Shown: positions 7,262 through 15,191 of the stretch, in pieces
How positions within the stretch are numbered: position 1 is the first letter of the stretch
Layout of the letters: each line of letters begins with the position of its first letter
From: Trebonia sp963811335
Lineage (GTDB): Bacteria > Actinomycetota > Actinomycetes > Streptosporangiales > Streptosporangiaceae
Assembly (NCBI GenBank): GCA_963811335.1
Contig: CAWERB010000035.1
Coordinates: forward strand, 62,001 to 126,000
Length of the DNA: 64,000 nucleotides
Direction of reading: 5' to 3'
Made by a program: the position numbers and the translations under genes
Notes under the pieces: generated by a model
The model's input: the letters and a program-made list of their open reading frames with translations, nothing else
The model's database searches: none
Told to the model about the DNA's origin: nothing

Positions 7262-8267
7262 CTACTTCAGGCTGTAGGAGTGAGCCGCGCCCCACGGCCC
7301 CCAGCCTTGAGCGTTGCCCGCGCGCATCTTCCACAGGAATGCCGGGTGACCGTGGATCCCGATGACGGCCTTGGTGGCGGTGACGGTCCAGTCGCCGAGC
7401 ACCTTGTGATCGTCGCTTCCGGTCACGTCGACCTGGTACTTGCTGGCGCCGCCCACCGGCGGCCAGCTGAAGGTCACATCGCTGCCCTTGCTGGTGACCT
7501 TGACGGGCGACGGGGCGGTAAGCGGAGCGCCCGGGAACCGGCTTTTGCGTCGGCTGGCCGGCGAGGTTCGTCCACAGCGTGTGGTCGCATGCGCCGGTCC
7601 TGGGAAGGTTAAAGTGAGCCTGCGCACGCTGCACGGCGGCTAGGGTCTTCTGGCCGAAGGCGCCGTCAGGCACGAGCACGGGGACGAGACCGATCACGCT
7701 GGCCCAGGCGTTGAGCATCTTCTGCAGCGTCACGACCTCGGTCCCCGCGTCGCCTTGCTTGACGGGGAACTTCAACGCCGGCGCGCCGAAGAAGTCGTCG
7801 GCCAGCAGCGACTGATCGAGTGACCGGCCCAGCGCCTTGCTGGTGAACTGGGTTGCGTCGGCCTGCGCGTACCCGCACGTCTTCGGTCCGCAAGTGTGCT
7901 GGCCGGCACCGTAATGGGCCAGCCAGAGACGGTAGGAAGGCCTGCTGATTCCCGCCGCGGTGAGGGTATCGACCATCAGTTTCCCGTTAGCGGCGGAAAC
8001 GTACACGATGGGCCGCGCGCAACCGCGGGCATGCTGCCGCTTGACCCAGTCGGGCGCCTGCGAAATCGTCGCGTCGCCCGGCTCCACGTCAAGCGCGTCC
8101 CCGTCATCGCTGGCGCGGACGGCGATGCCAACCAGGTGCGCCTGCGGGTGCGCCGCCTTCACCTGGGCAAAATTGGCGTAGCGACCGTCCAGGTAGCCGG
8201 CGTAAGCGTACGCGCCCGCCGGCAGGAGGTTTACGTCTACGTCATCGAACATAAATAGCGTGGTCAT
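7262..8267 (-). CDS. Endolysin-like protein: GH-like (DUF1906-type) + PG-binding + FnIII, frameshifted
   Basis: The start is ATG 8267, with GGAGG 8 bases upstream. Residues about 1-165 (MTTLFMFDDVDVNLLPAGAY, then YAGYLDGRYANF, GDATISQAPDW, SYRLWLAHYGAGQHTCGPKTCGYAQADATQF) follow the layout of glycoside-hydrolase-like cell-wall domains. Residues about 180-250 form a PG_binding_1 repeat (VVTLQKMLNAWA, DGAFGQKTLAAVQRAQ). After one shift near 7545 the reading continues as a fibronectin type III domain (VKVTSKGSDVTFSWPPVGG, KYQVDVTG) to the stop at 7262. This is a plausible peptidoglycan hydrolase. It is the last gene of the KaiC operon direction; no signal peptide is evident, as expected for a phage lysin released by a holin. 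Confidence 0.65.
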
Positions 8268-8383
8268 GGAAGTTGCCTCCGTATCGAGCTGGTCAATCTT
8301 GTCAATTAGCGCCGTATGGGCAGGTATACTCATCCTCGCTTATAAGCTGCTGCGTCCGGATCTCAAGCTGACTGGTGGCGTTG

Positions 8384-9880
8384 TCATTGCCCCGTCCTTC
8401 CCCGGTGCCTACTCTCATCAATTATCTCCTGGGCCCTGCGCTCCGACCCGACCAGAATTCCGTCCGGTCCGATGTAGACGTCGACTAGGCGAATCCCGTC
8501 ACTGGAGAGTAGGAACTCACGTACCTGGTTGGAGTGATTTGTTCCCCGTGACTTGGTGACGGATAGAATTCTATTGCGCTCACCATTCTTCTCCATGTTG
8601 CGGAGCAGGATCGAGGTATCGATCAGCGATGAGATGTGCAAGTTACTAGACTCATCATCAGCACCTCTTCCCATCGTGGTAAGCACGGTCGTGAGTCCGC
8701 GCAACTTCAGGATACCGATCTTGCGGAGGATGAATATGAATACATCCGGGTCAAAGCCGCCTCTGCTGAATGCCGTCAGTCCATCGATCGCCACAATGGC
8801 AGGCTTGAACGAGTCGAGCATGCTGGTAAACATTGCCAGGTGGTTCTCTAGGCCGAACTCCAGAGGCCGTGCTGCCCATATCTTCAGCATCCCTGAATCA
8901 GTCCACTGCTTCAGGTTGATCCCGATGCTTTGCATGTTCCGCTCCAGCTGAAACGCTGATTCCTCATACAGCAGAACCAGGGACTTCTCTCCGCGCGCGC
9001 AGGCGGCATTGACCATAGACATCGCGATCGATGTCTTCCCGGTACCGGGTACCCCGGTGACGAGTGTGGTGCTGCCACGGTATGGGCCGCCAGACAGCAT
9101 CTCATCAATCTCCGGCACGCCGGTAGTCACACGTTTCCGCGATACGGCATAGTCAAGGGACATGCTGGTGACCGGCAGGACGATAAAGCCATCCTTCCCT
9201 ATCAGGAATGGGTACTCATTGGTACCGTGAACCGAGCCACGGTACTTCAGGACCCGCAGCAGCCTGGTCGAGACTTCGTCGTGAACGCGGTGGTCAAGTA
9301 CGATGACGCAGTCGCTCACGTACTCTTCGATGCCGAACCGCGTCAGGGAATTCTTACCGCTCTCGCCGGTGATGATGGCTGTAACGTTATGGTCCTCAAG
9401 CCAGCGCATTAGCTTGACAAGCTCAATACGCATCGTGGTTTCGTCAGAATACGCGCCGAACAGTAGCTCTATCGTGTCTAGCACGACACGCTTAGCGCCG
9501 GTGCGGTCGATGGCATCTTCCAGGAGGACAAGGAACGGCGCAAAGTCGAAATATCCTTTGTCTTCTTGCGGAAGGCGTTCGACCTTGAATGCCATCATGG
9601 CTAGCTTGCCGTCATCCTGGAGTCTATTAAGATCGAATCCGAGGGAACTAACATTCTCGGTGACCTTTAGAGCTGACTCCTCGAATGTTACCAGGACGGC
9701 TTTCTCGTCATGCTGGCGTATCCCGTTAACCAGGAACTCAATTCCAAGTAGCGTCTTCCCGGTGCCGGAATTCCCGGTAACGAGAGTAGCGCGGCCTTGA
9801 GGCAGGCCGCCATTTAGTACCTGGTCAAGCCCGGAGATCCCAGTTGCAGTTTTTGGAATCGGCCTATGCTCTGTCTTCAC
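8384..9880 (-). CDS. kaiC-like: KaiC-family double RecA-fold ATPase
   Basis: 498 residues, GTG start with GGAGG 6 bases upstream. Domain CI: Walker A GNSGTGKT (36-43), paired glutamates FEES (67-68), Walker B VVLDT (near 135). Domain CII: Walker A GVPGTGKT (276-283), YEES (306-307), AIVAIDG. The region corresponding to the cyanobacterial phosphorylation loop reads SSNLHISSLIDT, so the two acceptor positions are Ser417 and Ser418 rather than Ser-Thr. The tail DVYIGPDGILVGSERRAQE is typical of non-cyanobacterial KaiC homologues. No KaiA or KaiB is present. It overlaps the small gene upstream by 17 bp. Base composition is clearly lower in GC than the flanks (29 of 60 at 9601-9660). Members outside cyanobacteria are thought to be signalling ATPases. 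Confidence 0.95.
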   Translation of the reverse strand: MKTEHRPIPKTATGISGLDQVLNGGLPQGRATLVTGNSGTGKTLLGIEFLVNGIRQHDEKAVLVTFEESALKVTENVSSLGFDLNRLQDDGKLAMMAFKVERLPQEDKGYFDFAPFLVLLEDAIDRTGAKRVVLDTIELLFGAYSDETTMRIELVKLMRWLEDHNVTAIITGESGKNSLTRFGIEEYVSDCVIVLDHRVHDEVSTRLLRVLKYRGSVHGTNEYPFLIGKDGFIVLPVTSMSLDYAVSRKRVTTGVPEIDEMLSGGPYRGSTTLVTGVPGTGKTSIAMSMVNAACARGEKSLVLLYEESAFQLERNMQSIGINLKQWTDSGMLKIWAARPLEFGLENHLAMFTSMLDSFKPAIVAIDGLTAFSRGGFDPDVFIFILRKIGILKLRGLTTVLTTMGRGADDESSNLHISSLIDTSILLRNMEKNGERNRILSVTKSRGTNHSNQVREFLLSSDGIRLVDVYIGPDGILVGSERRAQEIIDESRHRGRTGQ

Positions 9881-10088
9881 TTATTCCTCCTCCCATCCCC
9901 ATATCGTGAAGGTCATCCATCTGCGCTTCCATGCTGGCGTATATCTCCTTTGAAGGCATCCCGCGGAATATCTCCGCCATCTTTAGCAGAATAGCCTGGA
10001 CCTGGCCAATAGAGACCCGAAGTGAGTCCATAAGCTGCGCCGATGACTCCATCAGCCGGGCGTACTCATCATTATCTGGCTTAGTCAT
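9864..10088 (-). CDS. 74-residue helical protein upstream of KaiC
   Basis: MTKPDNDEYARLMESSAQLMDSLRVSIGQVQAILLKMAEIFRG... is predicted to be almost all helix, with heptad-like hydrophobic spacing over the first 50 residues. The end is methionine- and aspartate-rich (MEAQMDDLHDMGMGGG). The start at 10088 overlaps the preceding stop by 8 bases, and its own 3' end overlaps the KaiC start by 17 bases, so it is translationally tied to KaiC. No family recognised. A small adaptor or partner of KaiC is the obvious guess from position only. Confidence 0.7.
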   Translation of the reverse strand: MTKPDNDEYARLMESSAQLMDSLRVSIGQVQAILLKMAEIFRGMPSKEIYASMEAQMDDLHDMGMGGGISEDRA

Positions 10089-10296
10089 TTGGCGCATCCC
10101 ATCGCACATCCCCCTCTATCGAGTGGATTGCCTGGTTGACATCCGTCACTGCCTTGTCGAGATCCTCTGAAGCCTTCCTTAGTCCGGCCATTATGTCCTT
10201 GGTGGTGAAGATCAGGGTATCAATCTCACCCTTCCTGGTCATCTGAGACCGGGCAAACTCAATCACCTGCTTCTTTATGTCAGGATCAATTTCCAT
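10081..10296 (-). CDS. 71-residue helical protein in the KaiC operon
   Basis: MEIDPDIKKQVIEFARSQMTRKGEIDTLIFTTKDIMAGLRKASEDLDKAVTDVNQAIHSIEGDVRWDAPND. The middle and C-terminal half have a coiled-coil pattern (LRKASEDLDKAVTDVNQAI). ATG 10296 is preferred because it overlaps the previous stop at 10286 by 11 bases, in the chain of overlaps seen through this operon. No domain recognised. Soluble, acidic. Confidence 0.65.
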   Translation of the reverse strand: MEIDPDIKKQVIEFARSQMTRKGEIDTLIFTTKDIMAGLRKASEDLDKAVTDVNQAIHSIEGDVRWDAPND

Positions 10297-10519
10297 CTTT
10301 CGGCTCCTTGACCTCAACCGCAGAGTTAAGCATTTCGACAGTTGTAACTAGTTCGGCAGACAGTTTCTTTGCCTTGGCGAGAAGCCGGTCAACTTCAGCT
10401 GTCTTTTCGGCTACTTCCTGTAGGCTTTCCGCGTGCGTTTTATCCGCTTCCATTAAGCTTCTCTTTTCTTTCCCGAACTCGTCAATCCAACCTAGTGACG
10501 AGTTAATAGCTTCGGGCAC
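10286..10519 (-). CDS. 77-residue coiled-coil protein, paralogue of 11009-11176
   Basis: MPEAINSSLGWIDEFGKEKR..., then a continuous coiled coil SLQEVAEKTAEVDRLLAKAKKLSAELVTTVEMLNSAV. The core aligns with the 55-residue protein at 11009-11176 (AVRIDHLLTEAKEMALKLEETSEVLSKMV): same spacing of V-D-x-L-L, A-K and L-x-x-x-x-x-x-L. Two diverged copies flank the membrane protein gene between them. Its start is 2 bases after the upstream stop. No known family. Confidence 0.7.
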   Translation of the reverse strand: MPEAINSSLGWIDEFGKEKRSLMEADKTHAESLQEVAEKTAEVDRLLAKAKKLSAELVTTVEMLNSAVEVKEPKDGN

Positions 10520-10521
10520 TC

Positions 10522-11019
10522 CTAGCAGTGCGGGTTGAACACGGGAAGTGCCGGGATCGCGATCTTGTTGATCGCGGCGATATCGGCCAGGTACTGGACT
10601 TGCGCCTTGCGACGTTCCGTCGCGGAACCATTATTTACCTGCGCCGAAACGTTTTTGGCTAGTGCCGCTGATTTGCGGTTTAGCGCAGCTATACTGGCGT
10701 TATAGAAAGCCGAACGCCCGTGCTGGACATCCTCTATCGCCTTGGTAATGCAGTCGATACTTCCGACGTTGGCGTTCATCCTCTGATTGTTGTCGATCAC
10801 GTTAGACGTGACGACGGTGAGTACGGCTGTAAGCGCCAAGTCGAGCACCAGCGAGGTGATTATCATTAGGATAATCGTCCGGTTCCGGCGTCCATATGTC
10901 TGGAGAGAAGCCAGACCCTTGGATACGTTGCCCAGTTGCTCGGACATGCCGCTTACTGCCGTCGAAAGAGCCGACGCCTGCTCGCGCAATAGCCTGTCTG
11001 GATCGTTCTCAGGAATCAT
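10522..11019 (-). CDS. Single-pass membrane protein with flanking helices
   Basis: 165 residues from ATG 11019. Residues 1-45 are cytosolic and helical (LLREQASALSTAVSGMSEQLGNVSKGLASLQ), followed by YGRRNR and one membrane segment (TIILMIITSLVLDLALTAVLTVV). The outside part is about 95 residues with one mid Cys (SIDCITKAIED) and a C-terminal Cys (FNPHC), which could form a disulfide. The basic stop-transfer side before the helix sets N-inside. Similar RNR-SLVLDLxLT-type proteins occur in actinophage lysis/tail regions (recollection, not searched). The start overlaps the upstream stop by 11 bases. Confidence 0.7.
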   Translation of the reverse strand: MIPENDPDRLLREQASALSTAVSGMSEQLGNVSKGLASLQTYGRRNRTIILMIITSLVLDLALTAVLTVVTSNVIDNNQRMNANVGSIDCITKAIEDVQHGRSAFYNASIAALNRKSAALAKNVSAQVNNGSATERRKAQVQYLADIAAINKIAIPALPVFNPHC

Positions 11020-11176
11020 GATTTTCTCTTCTATCAACCATCTTGCTGAGGACCTCAGAAGTTTCTTCGAGCTTGAGCGCCATTTCCTTGGCCTCGGTGA
11101 GTAGGTGGTCTATCCTTACTGCGGCCTCCGCTATCGAGTGGACTTCTGATCTAAACTTTCCAGTTTCTTCTGTCAT
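11009..11176 (-). CDS. 55-residue coiled-coil mini-protein
   Basis: Reverse strand from ATG 11176 (overlapping the upstream stop TGA at 11173-11175) to TGA 11009-11011: MTEETGKFRSEVHSIAEAAV, then RIDHLLTEAKEMALKLEETS and EVLSKMVDRRENHDS. The whole protein is helical. Its core is related to the protein at 10286-10519. It is easily missed because it is so short, but overlapping starts and stops on both sides and the sequence relation to a neighbour support it. Confidence 0.75.
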   Translation of the reverse strand: MTEETGKFRSEVHSIAEAAVRIDHLLTEAKEMALKLEETSEVLSKMVDRRENHDS

Positions 11177-11511
11177 TCTTTTTCCCTCACTATCCGTGAT
11201 ATGTCAATTAGGGAAGTATTGATGTTCTCAAGCATCGGGAGGATCTGGCCGTTGATCTCCATCATCTTATCGCGTTGCTCCTCGGCTAGTTCCTTTTCCT
11301 TCAGCAGCATGTCTCGCATGGCCTGAGACTGCTGCCATAGAACATCGGCATCGCTAGTCGATACCTTGCCTGTAGTAGTCCGCCTACGGACAAAATAGGT
11401 AACCGTCGCCGCAAAGAACCCGCCAGCCGCAAGCGCAATCGCTATAATTGCACTGATAAGCCCGAGACCTGAGCTTGTATTCTCAGTAGCAGTAGCTAGC
11501 ACGGCAGTCAC
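11173..11511 (-). CDS. N-terminal membrane anchor plus coiled coil (phage-type)
   Basis: GTG at 11511 is chosen because upstream codons look like antisense of the tail-spike gene. About 112 residues: TAVLATATENTSS, one membrane helix (GLISAIIAIALAAGGFFAATVTYFV), RRRTTTGKVSTSDADVLWQQSQAMRDML, then a long coiled coil (KEKELAEEQRDKMMEINGQILPMLENINTSLIDISRIV). The RRR-T-x-GKV-x-T-S-A-x-x-LW pattern is reminiscent of small proteins next to tail-fibre genes in actinophages. It could be a holin-like anchor or a receptor-like partner of the coiled-coil mini-proteins. Ribosome-binding site weak. Confidence 0.65.
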   Translation of the reverse strand: MTAVLATATENTSSGLGLISAIIAIALAAGGFFAATVTYFVRRRTTTGKVSTSDADVLWQQSQAMRDMLLKEKELAEEQRDKMMEINGQILPMLENINTSLIDISRIVREKE

Positions 11512-11564
11512 CCACTCAGTAGGAAAGCGTGTCCCCCGACCGGCCGGTGGCCAGCCGGGGCCGC

Positions 11565-13144
11565 CTAGGTCAGGCCGTGGTTGGTTGACGTGGGGGCGTG
11601 GATCCCGAGGTCGCCGGTGACGTGTGTCGACGACGACGACGCGGCGCGGACACCGTAATTGGGCAGTTTGGTGATGCCGGCGTCGCACCCGGCGAAGATG
11701 TTGGCCGCGATCGCGACAGCGTGCACGCCGACGCCGAGGCCGATGTGCGGGCAGGCGTCGTTGGCCGCCTGGCTGTTCGAGTGGAACACGTTCGCGTGAA
11801 TGGTCGCCGGCATGTCACCGTCATAGACGGCGACGCCCTCGTCGGAGTTCCTGTCGATGCCGTTGGAGCTGATGATATTGCCCCAGGACCCGGACGACAC
11901 GTTGATGCCGACCAGGTTCCCGTAGAGGTCGTTGCTGATGACGTGGGTAACCGCCGCGGAATTCTGGTTGGCGTCCGCGGCCCAGTGCAGCGCCTTCGAG
12001 GTGCCGAGGTTGATGCCGGCTCTCCCGTTGGTCCCGCAGATGTTCTGCGTCACGGTGTTGTCCGATCCGGCGACGCAAATGCCGTCCTTGACCGCGTAGT
12101 TGCACACGCTGTTGAGAACCTTGTTGGCTCGCCGGTAGTGGCCGAGGTAAATGTTGTGGCCAGGATTATCGTGAACGTAGCACCGTTCGATGACGACCTG
12201 TCCTTCCTGGCCCGCTTTGCCGTCGCTGATATGGATGCCATTACCGGCGGTGTTGTTCTTCTTGTTCCCGTCGATCTGGATGTCGCGGATGCGGCAGTAG
12301 TTGTTGCCGTCAGGAATCGACAGCAGGTCGCGGTTGGTGCCGCCCAGCCTGGTCAGCGTCGAAACGCCGGCGATCGACTTGTTGCCTGGGTACGTGCCGG
12401 ACGAGACGCCCTCGAGGATGGCGCCCGCCGGGATAAACAGCTGGCTGACCCGGTAGTCAGCCGTGCCGGACGACGGGAAGAACGTCACCGCGTTGTGCGC
12501 GGTGGCGTAGTTGATCGCCGCCTGGATGGCCTTGGTGTCGTCGGTGACGCCGTTGCCGGCCGCGTTGAACGGTGCGTCCTTCACCGAGACCACGCTGGGC
12601 GCCCCCGCGGCGCCGGTCGCTGCGCCCGCGCCCGCTGCGGTGGCCGCCGGGGCCGGACTGGCCGCCGGGGTCGCGCCCTGGCGGCGCTGCCCGCTCCGGC
12701 CGCGCGGGCCGCCGTGGGCCGCGCCCGGGGCCGCGCGGCCGCGCCCACGGGGCCGGTCGGCCCTGCTGGTCCCGGCTGGCCCTGCAGGCCCATATGGGTG
12801 GTGATGCCCGCGTTAGTCGGCGGCAGCGTCAGCGACAGCCAGTGCTGAGACGTGCCCTGCGAGAAAGCCGGCTGAACGTCCTGGCTGTAGAGAGTGGTCC
12901 CCGAGTTCTTGTCCTGGACGACCAGCTTCCATGGAATACCGGAACCGTCAGGCGTCGGGTCGGGAACGCCGGTGAGAGTCCAGTTGCCGTTGACATCCGA
13001 GGTCGTCGTGACCGGCAGCAGGTTGACCTTGACGTTGCCGGTCGCATCAAAATAAGCAGACAGCGGGGTCAGGGTGACGGTAACCGCTTCACCGCTGTTG
13101 TTCGTCAAAACGTTCGTCCCAGTGATACTCAAAGTGTTATACAT
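11565..13144 (-). CDS. Tail-spike-like protein: N-domain, collagen-like hinge, beta-helix (pectate-lyase-3 type), frameshifted
   Basis: From ATG 13144 about 130 residues form a beta-rich N-domain (MYNTLSITGTNVLTNNSGEA, then LSAYFDATGNVKVNLLPV). A collagen-like segment GLQGQPGPAGPTGPVG follows and then breaks. With one indel near 12720 the reading continues through a Gly/Ala/Pro stretch into VVSVKDAPFNAAGNGVTDDTKAIQAAINYA, the hallmark of pectate-lyase superfamily beta-helix proteins. Repeated N-x-I/V-x-x-N rungs run on to HGLT at 11565. Total about 525 residues. This N-domain / collagen / beta-helix order is that of phage tail spikes and receptor-binding proteins that bind or degrade surface glycans. 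No capsid, portal or terminase genes are nearby. Confidence 0.7.
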
Positions 13145-13576
13145 CGCCTTGGTGCCCTCTCAATCGACGGTTCTTTCTAGTCCTGCGGTCCTGGCGGCCG
13201 AGGCTCTGGCCGTACATGTGCGTCCGCAGGCTCCTGGCTGAGCGGTGCCGCATGCGACTCACCTGCTCGCTCGCCGCCCGTACCGGTAGGTCCGACAAGT
13301 TCGGCCCGGAACCTCTACCGCCGGCGGGTGTGACGCAGCCCACACGGCCAGGTACTCCACGCCGGACGGGGCTACATCGTTCTGGCGTTGTTCCACCCGG
13401 CGGTGCGGGTGGCGCGCGGGGGCGTGGCCCGCAGGGCAGGGCGAGGCCGAGGTGAGACCGGGGGGCAGCGCCGTCCCCGGCGCTGTGATCACGGTCACAG
13501 TCAAGCGATGTCCGTAATCATGCAGATACTGATGTGGTCAGAGTGGCTATTGGCTGAAAAGTTATAGGAGTTACTA
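13145..13576. promoter_or_regulatory. Divergent intergenic region with a 65-bp repeat copy
   Basis: No gene supported. It holds repeat copy A at 13280-13344, whose partner is at 16311-16374. AAGG precedes the tail-spike ATG, and TAGGAG precedes the sigma-like gene at 13577. Both the leftward phage-like operon and the rightward sigma-like gene should be promoted from here. Confidence 0.5.
13280..13344. repeat. Imperfect 65-bp repeat, copy A (partner at 16311-16374)
   Basis: The two copies share GTAC-x-G-x-TAG-x-TCCGACAAG, then GAACCTCTACCG, then TGTGAC/CGTGAC and CACA at nearly fixed spacing. Both lie in the same orientation, about 140-160 bp upstream of a leftward gene. This fits a shared promoter/operator for a common regulator, or a scar of duplication around the island. 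Confidence 0.6.
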
Positions 13577-14155
13577 ATGTCAGGCATGATTACCGGCCGC
13601 GGAAGCGAGGTCGTGGCGCGCTTTCAGCGGCGGATCAGGTGGATCAGCGAATCAGTCGCCGTTGCCTTCGGCAACCAGGTTGACGCCGAAGACCTGCGTC
13701 AAGAGGCGGTGATCTTGGTGCTGTCGTACGCGGGCATTGCCGAGGGGTGGCATCACGACAAGCTTTCCGCCTGGGAGCGCATCGCGGGCGGCGACGAGGC
13801 CCGGGTGAACGCACTGCTCGCGCGGACGTTGCGGCTCGACCTCAGCCGCATGACCGGCCGTTGGCTGGAAAGGGCGATCCGGGCCGCGTCGCTGAACGAC
13901 ATCCCGGCCCATGAGGAACCGTCCGACGACGATTTCGAGGATCGCGTGCTTGACCGGATGAAGCACAGCATGGCCGCGTTGCGCAGGAAGTACCCGACGC
14001 TGGTGCGTCATTTCATCGACGGCTACACGGAACGGGACATCGCCATCGATGAAGGCGTGAGCGTTCAGGCCATCTGGAAGCGCGTCGCCAAAGAGAAGGC
14101 CGCTCTCGCCAGGGCACACGGCATCCCTGTCAGAGACCTCACAAGCGCTGCTTAG
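13577..14155 (+). CDS. Sigma-70-like (ECF-type) factor
   Basis: 192 residues, ATG 13577 with TAGGAG 7 bases upstream. The N-terminal half resembles sigma region 2 (VVARFQRRIRWISESVAVAFGNQVDAEDLRQEAVILVL). The C-terminal half resembles region 4 (MAALRRKYPTLVRHFIDGYTERDIAIDEGVSVQAIWKRVAKEKAALARAHGI), with a clear helix-turn-helix TERDIAIDEGVSVQAIWKRV. The linker is long and acidic. It could be a phage-type sigma/RinA-like activator of the divergent operon (inference from position). It is followed 9 bp later by 14165-14539. Confidence 0.7.
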   Translation: MSGMITGRGSEVVARFQRRIRWISESVAVAFGNQVDAEDLRQEAVILVLSYAGIAEGWHHDKLSAWERIAGGDEARVNALLARTLRLDLSRMTGRWLERAIRAASLNDIPAHEEPSDDDFEDRVLDRMKHSMAALRRKYPTLVRHFIDGYTERDIAIDEGVSVQAIWKRVAKEKAALARAHGIPVRDLTSAA

Positions 14156-14164
14156 GAGACCTCG

Positions 14165-14539
14165 ATGCGACTAACCGCGATTCCGTTCAGCACGATGGCG
14201 GACAACGACGTCATCACCTCTGGGGAACTAGCGGACTCGATTACCCGGCTGACGGCTTCGGGTGAGTTCTTCACGCCCTGGCCGCACCTGGTCGCCCGGC
14301 TAATCGTCGATGACGTGGGGAAGCACCGCGAACCCGAAGAACCAGAATACGAAGACGGCGCCGTTTACCAGGATGCCTACGGCGAGGTATGGCAGTACAG
14401 CGACTTCCCCGAGGGCGATTGCGCCTGGCGGTCATTCACCGATGACCCCGTTCAGTTTCACGTGCCGAAGCGGCCGCTACGCAAGCTGGTTCCGGAAAAG
14501 GAGTCAGCCGCCATCGCCGGCCCGGGCCACGGCGGGTAG
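14165..14539 (+). CDS. Hypothetical acidic protein paired with the sigma-like gene
   Basis: 124 residues. TAGGAGACCTCG precedes ATG 14165, and the gene begins 9 bp after the sigma-like stop, so they form an operon. The sequence (MADNDVITSGELADSITRLT..., EEPEYEDGAVYQDAYGEVWQYSDFPEGDCAWRSFTDDPVQFHVPKRPLRKLVP) has no recognisable domain. The central acidic, aromatic part is like many small actinophage proteins. It could be a regulator of the sigma factor or an unrelated phage gene. Confidence 0.6.
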   Translation: MRLTAIPFSTMADNDVITSGELADSITRLTASGEFFTPWPHLVARLIVDDVGKHREPEEPEYEDGAVYQDAYGEVWQYSDFPEGDCAWRSFTDDPVQFHVPKRPLRKLVPEKESAAIAGPGHGG

Positions 14540-15191
14540 GGCGGGTCCCTGGGCCCCTGCCTGCTGTTTGAATTACGGTGATGTGGCTGCGGCGCAGTTG
14601 GCCTGGCTCTGTGAGTGGAGCCCCTCCTTAGGTGAATCGCTTGCGTCCGAGCGCCGCGACGAGCGCGTATGCTGCCAGCCCGTGACTGCTGTCCGTTCCA
14701 TTTCGGGAATGGGTGAATTACCTCCGCTCGCAACGGCGATCACAGGAATCACCTCGGCGGCGCGGGTCGGCCTCCCGGCGGCCGCGACTTGCTGTCAGTT
14801 CCGGGGTCCCGGGCCACCTTCTATCAGTTTCTGTGTCGCATACCGGACATAACGGACGTAGAAGTGACCGAAATCGATAGGAAGATGAAAGTCTGGCAGG
14901 GAAGCCAACCCAACGGCAGGCCGGATCATCGCGTAGTGCGGCTGTAGTACCAATCGGGTTGTGCGCACGCGTGGCGGGCTGCTGTTTGCCCGGTCCTTGG
15001 TCAGGGCAGCTGGAACCGCCCCGCGTGCATGGGTGCTTGTGCACGGCTCGCGCGTTTCGTGCGGACGCGCGCGGGAGGGGGCACGCGCACAACCGCGCGG
15101 GCGATCGCGGGCTTCGGGCGCAGGACGTGAGACGCGCGAGTGATGCTCAGGACTGCGGGCCGCCCGGGGCTAATCGCGGGCTAATCGCGGG
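14540..15191. other. Intergenic region without a convincing gene; 11-bp tandem repeat at its right end
   Basis: About 650 bp in which no frame shows coding character. At 15169-15198 the unit GCTAATCGCGG is repeated 2.7 times and runs into the stop codon of the DUF397 gene, whose TAG is part of the last unit. This stretch may be the right flank of the phage-like island. Confidence 0.5.

Noticed and set aside
8384..9880. Cyanobacterial-type circadian clock
   Set aside because: No KaiA or KaiB homologue in the window, and the KaiC tail and acceptor residues are of the non-clock type.
11598..12848. Long + strand frame opposite the tail-spike gene
   Set aside because: Valine/Arg/Asp-rich antisense shadow; the minus strand has recognisable beta-helix and collagen motifs.
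14718..15092. Minus-strand 124-codon frame in the 14.5-15.2 kb gap
   Set aside because: Arg/Pro/Cys-rich, no ribosome site, no domain; coding character not above background.
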